64,000 nucleotides of DNA, from contig JBGAKH010000003.1 in the NCBI GenBank assembly GCA_044224515.1, positions 62,001 to 126,000 of the forward strand, given 5' to 3'. The notes beneath the pieces were generated by a model. The model did not search any database and was not told the DNA's origin. It saw only the letters and a program-made list of their open reading frames with translations. Source of the DNA: JBBATK01 sp044224515 (GTDB taxonomy: Bacteria; Bacteroidota; Ignavibacteria; Kapaibacteriales; NICIL-2). The first letter of the stretch is position 1, and each line of letters begins with the position of its first letter. Both the position numbers and the translations under genes were made by a program. Below, piece after piece: positions 45,462-55,567 of the stretch.

Positions 45462-46220
45462 ATGCCTCAGGTTAAGTCATACACCAACGGAGTTTTCTGT
45501 TGGTGCGAAGCGTCCACTACAGATCAGCCGGCAGCGAAGGAGTTTTATTCGAAGGTCTTTGGATGGTCGGTCATGGACACGCCTTATGGTCCTGACGCGT
45601 ACTACACTACTTTCATGAAAAATCAGGATGCAGTGGCCGGTATGTCGACCTTAGATGCCGCTCAGCGAGAGAACGGCGTGCCATCTCACTGGAACCTGTA
45701 TATCAATGTTGATTCGGTTGACGCATCAACAGCCAAAGCGGCGGAACTGGGGGCCCAAATACTCGCACCCGGCTTTGACGTTATGGAGGTGGGTCGTATG
45801 TCGATTATCCAGGACCCCTGCGGTGCTGTAGTATGCCTATGGCAAAAAGGAAATCACATTGGCGCTACGGTGACAGACGAACATGCCGCATTCTGCTGGT
45901 ATGAGCTTGCAGTAAAAGATACCGCCAAAGCTAAAGATTTTTATGGTGCTCTTTTTGGATGGCAGGCTTCGGATTCGCCGGAATACACCGAGTTTTCGCT
46001 TGGTGCTGAACGCATCGGTGGAATGATGTCCATACCGGATGTGCCTCCTAATTGGATGCCCTACGTTATGGTCGACAATTGCGATGCCTCGGCTGAAGCA
46101 GCCGTTCAGGCCGGAGGAATGATTCTTATTGGTCCCGGTCAAGCCGGAGAGCATGGTCGTTTCTGCATTCTCCTGGACCCCCAAGGCGCAGCCTTCGGTA
46201 TCTATCAACGCCTGGGCTAG
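45462..46220 (+). CDS. Double VOC (glyoxalase/bleomycin resistance) domain protein
   Basis: Two vicinal-oxygen-chelate domains in tandem: residues about 5-120 (GVFCWCEASTTDQPAAKEFY ... SVMDTPYGPD) and 130-252 (AAFCWYELAVKDTAKAKDFY ... FGWQASDSPEYTEF). Both halves show the family's beta-alpha-beta-beta-beta order and the closing Q/P-x-G-A-x-x/F-x-(I/L) motif. Similar proteins are annotated as hydroxylases or antibiotic-resistance-like; the substrate is unknown. A good Shine-Dalgarno (AGGAG) precedes the ATG. Confidence 0.9.
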   Translation: MPQVKSYTNGVFCWCEASTTDQPAAKEFYSKVFGWSVMDTPYGPDAYYTTFMKNQDAVAGMSTLDAAQRENGVPSHWNLYINVDSVDASTAKAAELGAQILAPGFDVMEVGRMSIIQDPCGAVVCLWQKGNHIGATVTDEHAAFCWYELAVKDTAKAKDFYGALFGWQASDSPEYTEFSLGAERIGGMMSIPDVPPNWMPYVMVDNCDASAEAAVQAGGMILIGPGQAGEHGRFCILLDPQGAAFGIYQRLG

Positions 46221-46384
46221 TGTGCGAGCGATAGCCAAAACCAATGCGATTATAGTTCGAGGCTAACTCGAACACGCTACTTCATCGCGTCGCTATCCGG
46301 ATGCCATCAAGGCACAGCGCAGAATTTAAATCAGCCACTCCACGATGCAGTTCTATCTATCATTCATTTTCCGAAATCTCGTTG

Positions 46385-46413
46385 CAAAGCCCAAGAGGTC
46401 CTTGGGCTTTGTT
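46385..46413 (+). terminator. Terminator after the VOC gene
   Basis: Perfect 11-base stem CAAAGCCCAAG / CTTGGGCTTTG with a five-base loop. The following T-run is short. Confidence 0.65.
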
Positions 46414-46446
46414 GCTTGCGGCGTAAGCCCTAAGTCCTATTTTTGA

Positions 46447-46464
46447 ACCGACCGACGGGTCGGT
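46447..46464. promoter_or_regulatory. TetR/AcrR-type operator
   Basis: ACCGACC (46447-46453) and GGTCGGT (46458-46464) form a 7-4-7 inverted repeat 48 bases before the TetR-family gene, a typical position and sequence for autoregulation by that protein. Confidence 0.75.
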
Positions 46465-46511
46465 CGTTTTAGTAGGAAGGAGAGGACGGAGCAATCTGTC
46501 TAAGGTGGCAC

Positions 46512-47204
46512 ATGGCCAAGCGTAAGGAAAACACGGAGTTAAAGCAGACGAAACGAGAATTGTTGATTGCTTCCGCGGTGCGGGTGTTTTCACAAAAGGG
46601 TTTCCATGCAGCAAAGATGCAAGACATCGCAACTGCAGCGGACGCCGGAAAGGGCACATTATACGAGTACTTCGCAACGAAAGACGAGTTGTTTCTTGCG
46701 GTGTATAGAGGGTGGATGGACGAGTATGAGGCGGCGATGGAAACTGCGGGACGTTCTACGATGAATCCCGTCGCGACAGCAGACGCACTCATTGAAACGA
46801 CTATCGACTTCTACGAACGCCACGCGGAGCACGCGTCGTTGTTGCTCGAGTTCTGGGCGCATGCTTTGCGCTCAGAAGATCCGCAATTCATCGAACGCAT
46901 ACGCGAGATGAAAAAGAAGCTGGCGGAAATCGGGGCAAAGCTGACCAAGCAGTTGATTGCTTTACAGGCATTCAACGAGGTGGAGGTTCAATCCTTTGCG
47001 CGGCTCGAACTGGGAATCAGTGATGGTATCTTTCTGCAATGGGTTCTGGATGGCAAGCAGTACTCGCTACGTGACGCCTACAAGTTTCGGCAATCGGTTA
47101 TTGGCTCCGGCTTGATGAGTACATCATTGCGTCGGCTTCTCTCCTCCAAAACCAAGAAACGACTGAGCGAAGGTTTTCTCGCTCGCAAACGAAGCACTAC
47201 CTAA
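46512..47204 (+). CDS. TetR/AcrR family transcriptional regulator
   Basis: The 230-residue protein has the TetR helix-turn-helix at the N-terminus (LLIASAVRVFSQKGFHAAKM then IATAADAGKGTLYEYFATKD) and a helical ligand-binding region. A basic C-terminal tail (KTKKRLSEGFLARKR) is unusual but short. Its own operator lies just upstream, and the PAS-UbiA gene follows 77 bases downstream on the same strand, so it may also control that gene. Ligand unknown. Confidence 0.93.
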   Translation: MAKRKENTELKQTKRELLIASAVRVFSQKGFHAAKMQDIATAADAGKGTLYEYFATKDELFLAVYRGWMDEYEAAMETAGRSTMNPVATADALIETTIDFYERHAEHASLLLEFWAHALRSEDPQFIERIREMKKKLAEIGAKLTKQLIALQAFNEVEVQSFARLELGISDGIFLQWVLDGKQYSLRDAYKFRQSVIGSGLMSTSLRRLLSSKTKKRLSEGFLARKRSTT

Positions 47205-47281
47205 GGCACGTTTGCGCCTGCATGCGCACACTCGTTCGCAGGAAAGCTGAGAATGCTATTCACAGTTTTTTTGGAGGAGTC

Positions 47282-48529
47282 ATGGCAGTCAAGAGTACAA
47301 TCACCTGCGACATGGAAGGTGTTATCGACACATTCAACGCAGGAGCAGAAGAGATATTCGGATACAGCAAAGAGGAGGTTGTTGGGAAGAAGCGAGTTTC
47401 GTTGTTCTCACCCGGTTTGGTTGTCTTGCAAAACGTTGAAGGCTGGCTAGCCTCAGCAGTACGCGACGGAGAGTTTGTTACCGATACGGAGTTTGTTCGT
47501 AAAGATGGCTCTACCTTTCCTGCTCGTGTCCGTATTAGCCCAACCTTTCGAGATGGAAAGCAAATAGGTTTCTGCGGCGTAACCGAGCTGCTGCAACAAC
47601 CTGTTCAGGTCCCGATTCAACTGTCAACACGCATTATCTCGTGGCTCGTTATCACCCGCGCACCCTTCCTTAGTGCATCACTCCTTCCTGCATTTCTTGG
47701 AATGTTTTACGGCTTCGGTGTCGGATCATCCGGTGCAAGTGGTCTGCAAATAGCTCTGGCTATCCTGGGCGTTGCACTTCTTCACTTGGCAGCGAATGTC
47801 TTTAATGATTATTTCGATGTTAAGAGCGGCACGGACGAAGCAAATAGCGGTTACTTTTTGAAGTATAGCGGCGGAAGTCGCGCCATAGAGTTACGTTTGA
47901 TCACCCTTCAAGGCACCTTCCGTTTGGCTAGTATTCTCTTGCTAATCGCAACAGCAATAGGTGTGTATCTCTCGATGAGCATTGGCAACGGGATCTTGTT
48001 GTTTGGAGCATTGGGAGCTCTCTCGGGTTTCTTCTATACTGCACCGCCTTTGCGTTTGGTTGCACGTCGTGGCATGGGAGAATTGTTTATCGGTTTAACT
48101 TTTGGTCCGCTCATCACCGCAGGTATGTGCTATGTCGTATCCGGTGTCATTACTCCAATGGCCTATTTGATCGGAATCCCGGTTGGACTTCTGACAGCAA
48201 ATATTCTCTTGATCAATCAGGTGCCTGACGCTGACAGTGATGCAACCACGGGGAAGAATCACCTAGTAGTAACCTTTGGCAAACAAGCTACTCCGACAAT
48301 CTATGCTGCAATTATGTTGGGTGCCGCACTTATGAGTGGTGCATTGGCGTTTATGACCCAGAAGATGTTGCTCTTGGTACCGGCAGTGGTCGCTGCAGGA
48401 TTTGGATTGATGATTGTGAACCACATGCGACAAAACATTCTCTCGCGTAGCTTGGTGAAGTCAAACGTCAACACAATCATTTTGCAAGCGATCGTTGGCA
48501 TCTTGAGTATAGTCGCTATTGCCATCTAG
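47282..48529 (+). CDS. PAS domain fused to a UbiA-family prenyltransferase
   Basis: A 415-residue fusion. Residues about 1-105 are a PAS domain (MEGVIDTFNAGAEEIFGYSK, EEVVGKKRVSLF, FVRKDGSTFPARVRISPTF, IGFCGV). From about 118 comes a UbiA membrane prenyltransferase of the MenA type, with the first Asp motif NVFNDYFDVKSGTDEAN (about 174-190) and the second QVPDADSDATTGKNHL (about 313-328), and nine or so membrane helices. It should attach a polyprenyl chain to an aromatic acceptor such as dihydroxynaphthoate (menaquinone synthesis). The ATG at 47282 has a strong Shine-Dalgarno (GGAGGAG) at the right distance; a start 60 bases upstream has none. A sensor domain on a UbiA enzyme is unusual. Confidence 0.92.
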   Translation: MAVKSTITCDMEGVIDTFNAGAEEIFGYSKEEVVGKKRVSLFSPGLVVLQNVEGWLASAVRDGEFVTDTEFVRKDGSTFPARVRISPTFRDGKQIGFCGVTELLQQPVQVPIQLSTRIISWLVITRAPFLSASLLPAFLGMFYGFGVGSSGASGLQIALAILGVALLHLAANVFNDYFDVKSGTDEANSGYFLKYSGGSRAIELRLITLQGTFRLASILLLIATAIGVYLSMSIGNGILLFGALGALSGFFYTAPPLRLVARRGMGELFIGLTFGPLITAGMCYVVSGVITPMAYLIGIPVGLLTANILLINQVPDADSDATTGKNHLVVTFGKQATPTIYAAIMLGAALMSGALAFMTQKMLLLVPAVVAAGFGLMIVNHMRQNILSRSLVKSNVNTIILQAIVGILSIVAIAI

Positions 48530-48568
48530 GCGTAGTTAAACTATTGCTTTGTCATATCTGACAATCGG

Positions 48569-48610
48569 AACGCCGCTTCGAAGTATATCGAAGCGGCGTT
48601 CTATTTTGGG
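48569..48610 (+). terminator. Terminator of the PAS-UbiA gene
   Basis: Perfect 13-base stem AACGCCGCTTCGA / TCGAAGCGGCGTT with a six-base loop, followed by CTATTTT. Confidence 0.85.
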
Positions 48611-48685
48611 CATGGACCACGGCGTACGATGATGTGTCGCTAAGCGCCGACATAGTACTTTCATAAGCAAATAAGACCGAAGATC

Positions 48686-49051
48686 ATGGAAATCAATGTC
48701 CAAAGCAACAACATACCAACGGTGAGCTACGCGCATTTTGAAGAACTGCATATGCACGTAGGAACTATTCTTCATGCGGAGTTCTTTGCGGAGGCTCGAA
48801 AGCCTGCTTACAAGCTTCGCATAGATTTTGGTCCGACAATAGGAATAAAGCAGAGTAGCGCGCAGATCAGTGCTGTATATAGCGCAGAGGAATTGATAGG
48901 ACGTCAGGTTATTGCTGTTACCAATTTTGAGCCGCGACGCATAGCAGGTTTTAAGTCGGAAGTGTTGTGTTTAGGACTCAATACTGCCGAAGGACATGTT
49001 GTCTTAGTCCAACCGGAACGCGCTGTGTCAAATGGCGAACGCGTGTACTAA
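48686..49051 (+). CDS. csaA: CsaA-type tRNA-binding protein
   Basis: A 121-residue stand-alone EMAP/Trbp111 OB domain: FEELHMHVGTILHAEFF, ARKPAYKLRIDFG, QISAVYSAEELIGRQVIAVTNF, RRIAGFKSEVLCLG. CsaA proteins are dimers that bind tRNA and have been described as having export-chaperone activity. The same domain type forms the C-terminus of the MetG protein in this window. The 3' end overlaps the EamA gene by 24 bases, tail to tail. Confidence 0.93.
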   Translation: MEINVQSNNIPTVSYAHFEELHMHVGTILHAEFFAEARKPAYKLRIDFGPTIGIKQSSAQISAVYSAEELIGRQVIAVTNFEPRRIAGFKSEVLCLGLNTAEGHVVLVQPERAVSNGERVY

Positions 49052-49984
49052 CTCATTGCGCCACACAAGCACAAAAACTCCGATGAGAGAGACGACGATG
49101 GCCAAGGCGGAGAGGGCGCGGATTTTGTCTTTGAACACAAGCACCGACACCAAGGTGACCGATACCGGTGTCAAGGCTAAAATAGTCTGAGCCACTGAGG
49201 CTTCAATTTTCGAGACGCCTAACAGCGATGCGCTGACGCCCAGTACAGGACCAACAATAGTACCGACGATAATCGGCTTTCGTAGCTGAGGATTTAACGA
49301 CGCGCTGCGAAGTTCCTCCCACAGTGGGATGCGGAGTGCACCGGACAGGTACGCTGAAAGCGTTGCAGCGCAGAGGCGAATCCATGTAGCGTGAAAAGGA
49401 GTAATCGCTTGAGTAGAAGCGCCGAAGCCCTTTTTCGACAAGACCAATCCAATGCCCTGACAGGCAGCACCCAGAATAGCAACCAACACTCCAACGAAGA
49501 AATTGCCGTGACCTTCTTCTTCAACTTGGCGCTGCTCGTGGCGCGACAGACTGAGCATAAGAATACCGGCAATGGAGAGCCCCATCCCTGCTATACCCAA
49601 CAACGACAAATGCTCGTCGAGCATAAACATTCCAAACACCAAGGCTGCAGCAGGAGCGATGCTCGTGTACACAGTCGCGCGTCGACTTCCCAAAATCTTG
49701 AAGGCATGGAAGAATAAGCTATCGCCAATAGTAAAGCCAACCAAGCCGCTAATAGCGAACCACAAGAGCTGTCCGCCGCTCGGCTGCATCAACAAATCCC
49801 AGGGCCAAATGCCCTCTGCTACACAGGTGATACTGCTAATGGCAATCAGCGCATACAGCAGGCGAATACGGTTGAGCGTGGTGGCAGAAGATAGACGCGT
49901 TGCCCGGGTAAAGGAGAACGTGCCGATGGTCCAAAGGATAACCGTGCAAAAACAAGCTAATAGTCCGATTGTTGAATCTGACAT
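49028..49984 (-). CDS. EamA/DMT superfamily transporter
   Basis: The 318-residue protein has ten membrane helices in two EamA repeats (about residues 5-140 and 155-305; ISGLVGFTIGDSLFFHAFKI in the first, GTIVGPVLGVSASLLGVSKI in the second). Members export metabolites, amino acids or nucleotides; substrate unknown. A -7-like motif TATTTTTG on the minus strand at 50034-50041 may belong to its promoter. Confidence 0.9.
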   Translation of the reverse strand: MSDSTIGLLACFCTVILWTIGTFSFTRATRLSSATTLNRIRLLYALIAISSITCVAEGIWPWDLLMQPSGGQLLWFAISGLVGFTIGDSLFFHAFKILGSRRATVYTSIAPAAALVFGMFMLDEHLSLLGIAGMGLSIAGILMLSLSRHEQRQVEEEGHGNFFVGVLVAILGAACQGIGLVLSKKGFGASTQAITPFHATWIRLCAATLSAYLSGALRIPLWEELRSASLNPQLRKPIIVGTIVGPVLGVSASLLGVSKIEASVAQTILALTPVSVTLVSVLVFKDKIRALSALAIVVSLIGVFVLVWRNELVHAFAI

Positions 49985-50142
49985 GCAATGCTAACAATGA
50001 GTGAATTCGCCGATTGGAATTGCCAAGAAGCTACAAAAATATGAACTCGTGTCAAGTTTGAGTGAATGAACGCAGACAATGCGACGATGGTTACTATTGA
50101 ATGAGTGCACATTCTTTGAACGAGAGTGCGGAGATCTCAGAA

Positions 50143-50183
50143 TAAAAAAAGCCTGCGTTGAGAAGCAACGCAGGCTTAAAAAA
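50143..50183 (-). terminator. Terminator of the groES-groEL operon
   Basis: Perfect 11-base stem AGCCTGCGTTG / CAACGCAGGCT flanked by A-runs on both sides, so the minus strand ends in a T-run. Confidence 0.9.
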
Positions 50184-50202
50184 ACAAGTGGCTTGGCGGA
50201 TC

Positions 50203-51831
<1,629 letters not shown>

Positions 51832-51879
51832 GAATAATTCTCCTAATAAATAATGATTCGTGTATTCGTGCTTTGATTC

Positions 51880-52170
51880 TTAGTTATTGACAACGGCGAA
51901 TATGTCGCTCTCGCGCATAATCAACAGATCATCGCCTTCAATGCTGATCTCTGTGCCGGAATACTTACCATACAATACGCGGTCGCCAATCTTTACGGTT
52001 AAGGGCGTCGTCTTTCCGTCTTCTGCTTGCTTTCCGTTTCCAATAGCGATGACTTCACCTTGCATCGGCTTTTCCTTTGCTGTGTCAGGGATGATGATGC
52101 CACCCTTGGTGACTTCTTCCGGTGCTGCCGGACGCACGATTACGCGATCGTGAAGAGGTGTAAGGTTCAT
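51880..52170 (-). CDS. groS: Co-chaperonin GroES
   Basis: The 96-residue GroEL lid. Seen: MNLTPLHDRVIVRPAAPEE, the mobile-loop region KGGIIIPDTAKEKP, GDRVLYGKYSGTEI and the final strand. Normal length. It is first in the groES-groEL operon, which has a CIRCE element upstream. Confidence 0.98.
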   Translation of the reverse strand: MNLTPLHDRVIVRPAAPEEVTKGGIIIPDTAKEKPMQGEVIAIGNGKQAEDGKTTPLTVKIGDRVLYGKYSGTEISIEGDDLLIMRESDIFAVVNN

Positions 52171-52304
52171 GGGGAACTCCTTAAAAAAATGTTGAGGTAA
52201 ATGAATTGAAATGTAGATCTCTTGAGTGCGCAGACTAGGGACTCGAAAAACACTTCGTAGTCAGGCGTTTTTCCGGCGTCGCTGTCAGGCGTTTACAAAA
52301 TTAC

Positions 52305-52331
52305 TTAGCAGTCTCCTATGACGAGTGCTAA
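52305..52331 (-). promoter_or_regulatory. CIRCE element (HrcA operator)
   Basis: TTAGCAGTC-N9-GAGTGCTAA matches the CIRCE consensus TTAGCACTC-N9-GAGTGCTAA with one mismatch. It lies 135-160 bases upstream of groES, next to the -7 motif, so HrcA repression of groESL under normal conditions is expected. hrcA itself is not in the window. Confidence 0.9.
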
Positions 52332-52521
52332 AAATCTGTATTGTAGCGTCCCTAAGCTTTTTTTGACGGCAGAAAACAGACATTCGATTGCAGGCTTTGG
52401 GCAGCCGGATTGAATTCGTCGAATTCGAGTATAGCGAGAAAAGAGCCCATAAAGCGCTGAAATGAGTCTTTTTTATGAATATTTTATCTCAAACAACACC
52501 ACATGCTACACATCCATGCAC

Positions 52522-52550
52522 TTGAGGGCTCGGAGAAAAGTGTATTTTTG
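52522..52550 (+). promoter_or_regulatory. Bacteroidota-type promoter
   Basis: TTG at 52522-52524 and TATTTTTG at 52543-52550, 18 bases apart, 64 bases before the ATG of the downstream gene. Confidence 0.6.
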
Positions 52551-52614
52551 AAACTAGTTGTTATCACTTATTAACGCGCACACGTGCTTGTGCGCCATGT
52601 GGATGGGAGACACC

Positions 52615-53145
52615 ATGAAGAGATCTGCGCTAACTTCATTTTTGGCACTTATTTCTGCCATTAGTGCAGCGGTCTGGTTCGGGTTGAGTCTGGCCTCGCA
52701 ATCCCTGGCATACGACCTCTTTGTGACAGGAACCACCGTGCTTCGAAATCTACCTGTCGATATGCAGCTCAACACCATCCGTTTGGTTGCAAACACCCTG
52801 ACTACAGCTGCAATAGCCTATGCGGTGATGGTGCTCAGCGTTAAGATGTTTCTATGGGTACAGCGCGCTAACTTCAAGAAATACGGATACTTAATGATGT
52901 GCATGCTCCTGTACTCGGTGAGCGTACCATTCGGTTTATACTTTGCCTGGTTATCGCTGAAGCTGTATTGGACCGTCGGTGATCACTATTCTATCGCGGG
53001 TATGCATGCCGACACCGCCCTACCGGCATTCGTAGAGCTTTTCACAACTCGTAGTTGGATGAATTTCCTCAGTTTAGGAAGCTTCGTCACCATTATTGCT
53101 TTGCTCATCTTCAAACCATTGCGTCAAGTGGAACAAAACCACTAA
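52615..53145 (+). CDS. Four-helix membrane protein of unknown function
   Basis: The 176-residue protein has four membrane segments (for example SFLALISAISAAVWFGLSLA, TAAIAYAVMVLSVKMFL, MMCMLLYSVSVPFGLYFAWL, FVTIIALLIFKPL). A Shine-Dalgarno-like GGGAGA precedes the ATG at 52615. I recognise no family. It lies between groES and sucD, with its own promoter. Confidence 0.75.
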   Translation: MKRSALTSFLALISAISAAVWFGLSLASQSLAYDLFVTGTTVLRNLPVDMQLNTIRLVANTLTTAAIAYAVMVLSVKMFLWVQRANFKKYGYLMMCMLLYSVSVPFGLYFAWLSLKLYWTVGDHYSIAGMHADTALPAFVELFTTRSWMNFLSLGSFVTIIALLIFKPLRQVEQNH

Positions 53146-53229
53146 GAACGCACGAACATCTCCTAAGGTCGCAACGGTCATGGTGCCCGTCTGCACTTTT
53201 CATAGGAGCTTTTAGCTCATTGTCTACCC

Positions 53230-53257
53230 TTGAGCGAGCAAAAATTCCGTACTTTTG
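53230..53257 (+). promoter_or_regulatory. Bacteroidota-type promoter of sucD
   Basis: TTG (53230-53232), 17 bases, TACTTTTG (53250-53257), 40 bases before the ATG. Confidence 0.6.
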
Positions 53258-53297
53258 TAGTCTTCATTGAACACTATTACAGCCCCGAGGCTTCTTT

Positions 53298-54260
53298 ATG
53301 AGCGTACTTTGTAATAAAAAGACGAAACTTATCGTTCAGGGTATCACCGGCAGCGAAGGTACATTCCACACTTCGCAAATGATCGCGTATGGTACCAATG
53401 TTGTCGGCGGTGTAACACCCGGCAAAGGTGGAACCGAATACAGCGGCAAAGGAGAGGATCTCTTTGCTAAGCCCGTACCGGTGTTTAATTCCGTAGCTGA
53501 CGCAGTGAGCACAACAGGCGCAAATGCAAGCTGCATTTTTGTTCCGGCTTCGATGGCTGCTGATGCTATCCTTGAAGCAATTGAAGCAAAGATTCCCTTA
53601 ATCGTCTGTATAACCGAAGGTATACCGGTTCGCGACATGATCACGGTTTGGGATGCGTTGAAGCGTTCCAAGTCGCGTTTGGTCGGACCGAACTGTCCGG
53701 GTCTTTTAACCCCTGGTGAATGTAAAATCGGCATCATGCCCGGCTTCATTGCACAGCCGGGAAATGTCGGTATTGTTTCACGTTCCGGAACATTGACCTA
53801 CGAAGCTGTTGGTCAGTTGAGCGCTATTGGTATGGGACAATCCACCTGTGTTGGTATTGGTGGAGATCCTATCATTGGAACTCGTTTCGTTGATGCCATC
53901 GAGCTCTTTAATAATGACAAAGACACACACGCCATCGTCATGATTGGCGAGATCGGCGGAACCGCTGAGGAAGAAGCCGCAGAATATATTGCCAAGCACG
54001 TGAAGAAGCCGGTCATTGGTTTCATTGCTGGACGCACCGCTCCTCCGGGACGTCGCATGGGTCATGCAGGCGCTATCATTAGCGGTGGAAAAGGAACAGC
54101 TGACGCAAAGGTTTCAGCAATGAAGGCAGCAGGTATTCACGTGGTGGACTCACCGGCGCATATCGGAATCACCGTAGCAAAAGCCTTGGGTACGAAAACC
54201 CCTGCTAAGAAAGCCGCAGCCAAAGCACCGGCGAAGAAAGCAGCTACCAAGAAGAAGTAA
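53298..54260 (+). CDS. sucD: Succinyl-CoA synthetase alpha subunit with Lys/Ala-rich tail
   Basis: Citric-acid-cycle enzyme subunit that binds CoA and carries the phosphohistidine. Seen: CoA-binding Rossmann start KLIVQGITGSEGTFHT, GVTPGKGGTEY, LVGPNCPGLLTPGECKIGIM, SRSGTLTYE and the active-site His256 in RRMGHAGAIISGG. The last 22 residues form a tail rich in Pro-Ala-Lys-Lys and Ala, like histone H1 or HU-type tails, which normal SucD (about 290 residues) lacks. The tail is continuous in frame with no sign of frameshift. sucC is not adjacent. Confidence 0.95.
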   Translation: MSVLCNKKTKLIVQGITGSEGTFHTSQMIAYGTNVVGGVTPGKGGTEYSGKGEDLFAKPVPVFNSVADAVSTTGANASCIFVPASMAADAILEAIEAKIPLIVCITEGIPVRDMITVWDALKRSKSRLVGPNCPGLLTPGECKIGIMPGFIAQPGNVGIVSRSGTLTYEAVGQLSAIGMGQSTCVGIGGDPIIGTRFVDAIELFNNDKDTHAIVMIGEIGGTAEEEAAEYIAKHVKKPVIGFIAGRTAPPGRRMGHAGAIISGGKGTADAKVSAMKAAGIHVVDSPAHIGITVAKALGTKTPAKKAAAKAPAKKAATKKK

Positions 54261-54376
54261 GATTGCGCGCTCAGAACGAAGGAACCACAGTGTAAGCACT
54301 CGGTGTGTTGCCACCGGTTGCGAATTGAAATTGATTGGTCATTTCACTTTACTAATAGAATACGAAAACGAGAACT

Positions 54377-54805
54377 ATGGAACGTACACTTGCTATCATC
54401 AAACCCGATGCTGTAAAGAAGAACAACACTGGCGAAATCATCGCTCAGATTCAAGCAGCCGGTTTCAAAGTATTGGCTTTGCAACTCACCCGTTTGAGTG
54501 AAGTACACGCACAGGAGTTTTATGCTGTTCACCGCGAGCGTCCTTTTTACGGCGAGTTGGTGAAGTTTATGTGCAGCGGTCCGGTTGTGCCGATCGCCTT
54601 GGAGAAGGAGAACGCTGTCGCTGATTTCCGCGCGCTCATCGGTTCTACAGATCCGGCTGAAGCAGCAGAAGGAACCATTCGCAAGCGCTTCGCTTCAAGC
54701 AAGGGTGAGAATGCCATTCACGGCTCAGACTCGGTTGAAAACGCTCTGAATGAGATTGCGTTCTTCTTCACCGGACGTGAAATTGCTGCGAATACTCAAG
54801 CCTAA
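54377..54805 (+). CDS. ndk: Nucleoside diphosphate kinase
   Basis: Transfers the gamma-phosphate from ATP to other nucleoside diphosphates through a phosphohistidine. The 142-residue protein begins MERTLAIIKPDAVKKNNTGE and has the active-site His115 in GENAIHGSDSVENA. Length is normal. It is a single gene with its own terminator, 116 bases after sucD. Confidence 0.98.
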   Translation: MERTLAIIKPDAVKKNNTGEIIAQIQAAGFKVLALQLTRLSEVHAQEFYAVHRERPFYGELVKFMCSGPVVPIALEKENAVADFRALIGSTDPAEAAEGTIRKRFASSKGENAIHGSDSVENALNEIAFFFTGREIAANTQA

Positions 54806-54858
54806 TACCTGTTGGAGATGCTCTTTGGCATCGAACGACAACCATGAATTGTCCAAGG

Positions 54859-54884
54859 ACGGGATGCTCAGTCATCCCGTTTTT
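54859..54884 (+). terminator. Terminator of ndk
   Basis: ACGGGATG / CATCCCGT stem with a six-base loop, followed by TTTT. Confidence 0.85.
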
Positions 54885-54901
54885 GCGTTTAATGAGAGAC
54901 T

Positions 54902-55444
54902 ATGCTGACAAAACTTGAGCAGATTTCAAGCGAAAGCGTTCACAGAAATCCCTATTGGCACTATAAACGCGATGTCTATCGTCTACGCAGTGGAGCCGAA
55001 GCCGATTATTGGTACGCCTTCACGCACGGATCTGTGTTCATCATAGCCCGACACGACGATGGCAGTTTCGTTCTGACCAAGCAATATCGTTATCTTAATC
55101 AACGAGTCAGCTTGGAGTTTCCCGGCGGTGGATTGGCAGAAGGAGTCGATGCCTTGGACCAAGCCAAAGCTGAGTTGGAGGAGGAGGCAGGCTTTATTGC
55201 AGAGAGCTGGACATTCCTGGGTTCCTTTAATCCAATGAATGGCTTGACCAACGAGCTTTGTCATGTCTTTCTCGCAAAGCAGCTCCTGTCAACGAGCGCA
55301 CGTCCCGAGGAGTCTGAAGAGTTCGAAATCCATCGTCTACATGCTCAGGATATCCGCAAGGCTATCGCCGAGCGCGAGTTGTGGGATGGTATGACTCTGG
55401 CGGCATGGGCTCTGTACAGCAGTGTTTCGGATGAAGCGCGCTAA
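54902..55444 (+). CDS. Nudix hydrolase family protein
   Basis: A 180-residue protein of ADP-ribose-pyrophosphatase-like shape (NPYWHYKRDVYRL then VFIIARHDDGSFVLTKQYRY). The Nudix box is PGGGLAEGVDALDQAKAELE followed by EEAGF: the Glu-Glu pair that binds metal is present, but the conserved Glu after the first Gly and the Arg of the RE pair are replaced (Val and Ala). Activity may be altered or weak. It begins 97 bases after ndk and has no promoter-like motif I can see. Confidence 0.88.
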   Translation: MLTKLEQISSESVHRNPYWHYKRDVYRLRSGAEADYWYAFTHGSVFIIARHDDGSFVLTKQYRYLNQRVSLEFPGGGLAEGVDALDQAKAELEEEAGFIAESWTFLGSFNPMNGLTNELCHVFLAKQLLSTSARPEESEEFEIHRLHAQDIRKAIAERELWDGMTLAAWALYSSVSDEAR

Positions 55445-55567
55445 ACAGATATCTCACAGGTCGAGAAACAGCCTCCGGTACGATGAAACAACAATGCTTG
55501 AGACTGATTATTGATAGTCGAGCTAAGGCTCGGATGTCTTTTACCCAAACTTTTGATGCACGAGAAG

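Larger units (their letters stand above)
52171..52614. promoter_or_regulatory. Divergent regulatory region of groES and the membrane protein gene
   Basis: This 444-base region holds the CIRCE element, a groES -7 motif on the minus strand (TAATTTTG, 52296-52303), a repeated GTCAGGCGTTT (two copies, about 52259-52295), and the promoter of the plus-strand gene at 52522-52550. An in-frame extension of the latter gene to 52558 is not favoured. Confidence 0.6.
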
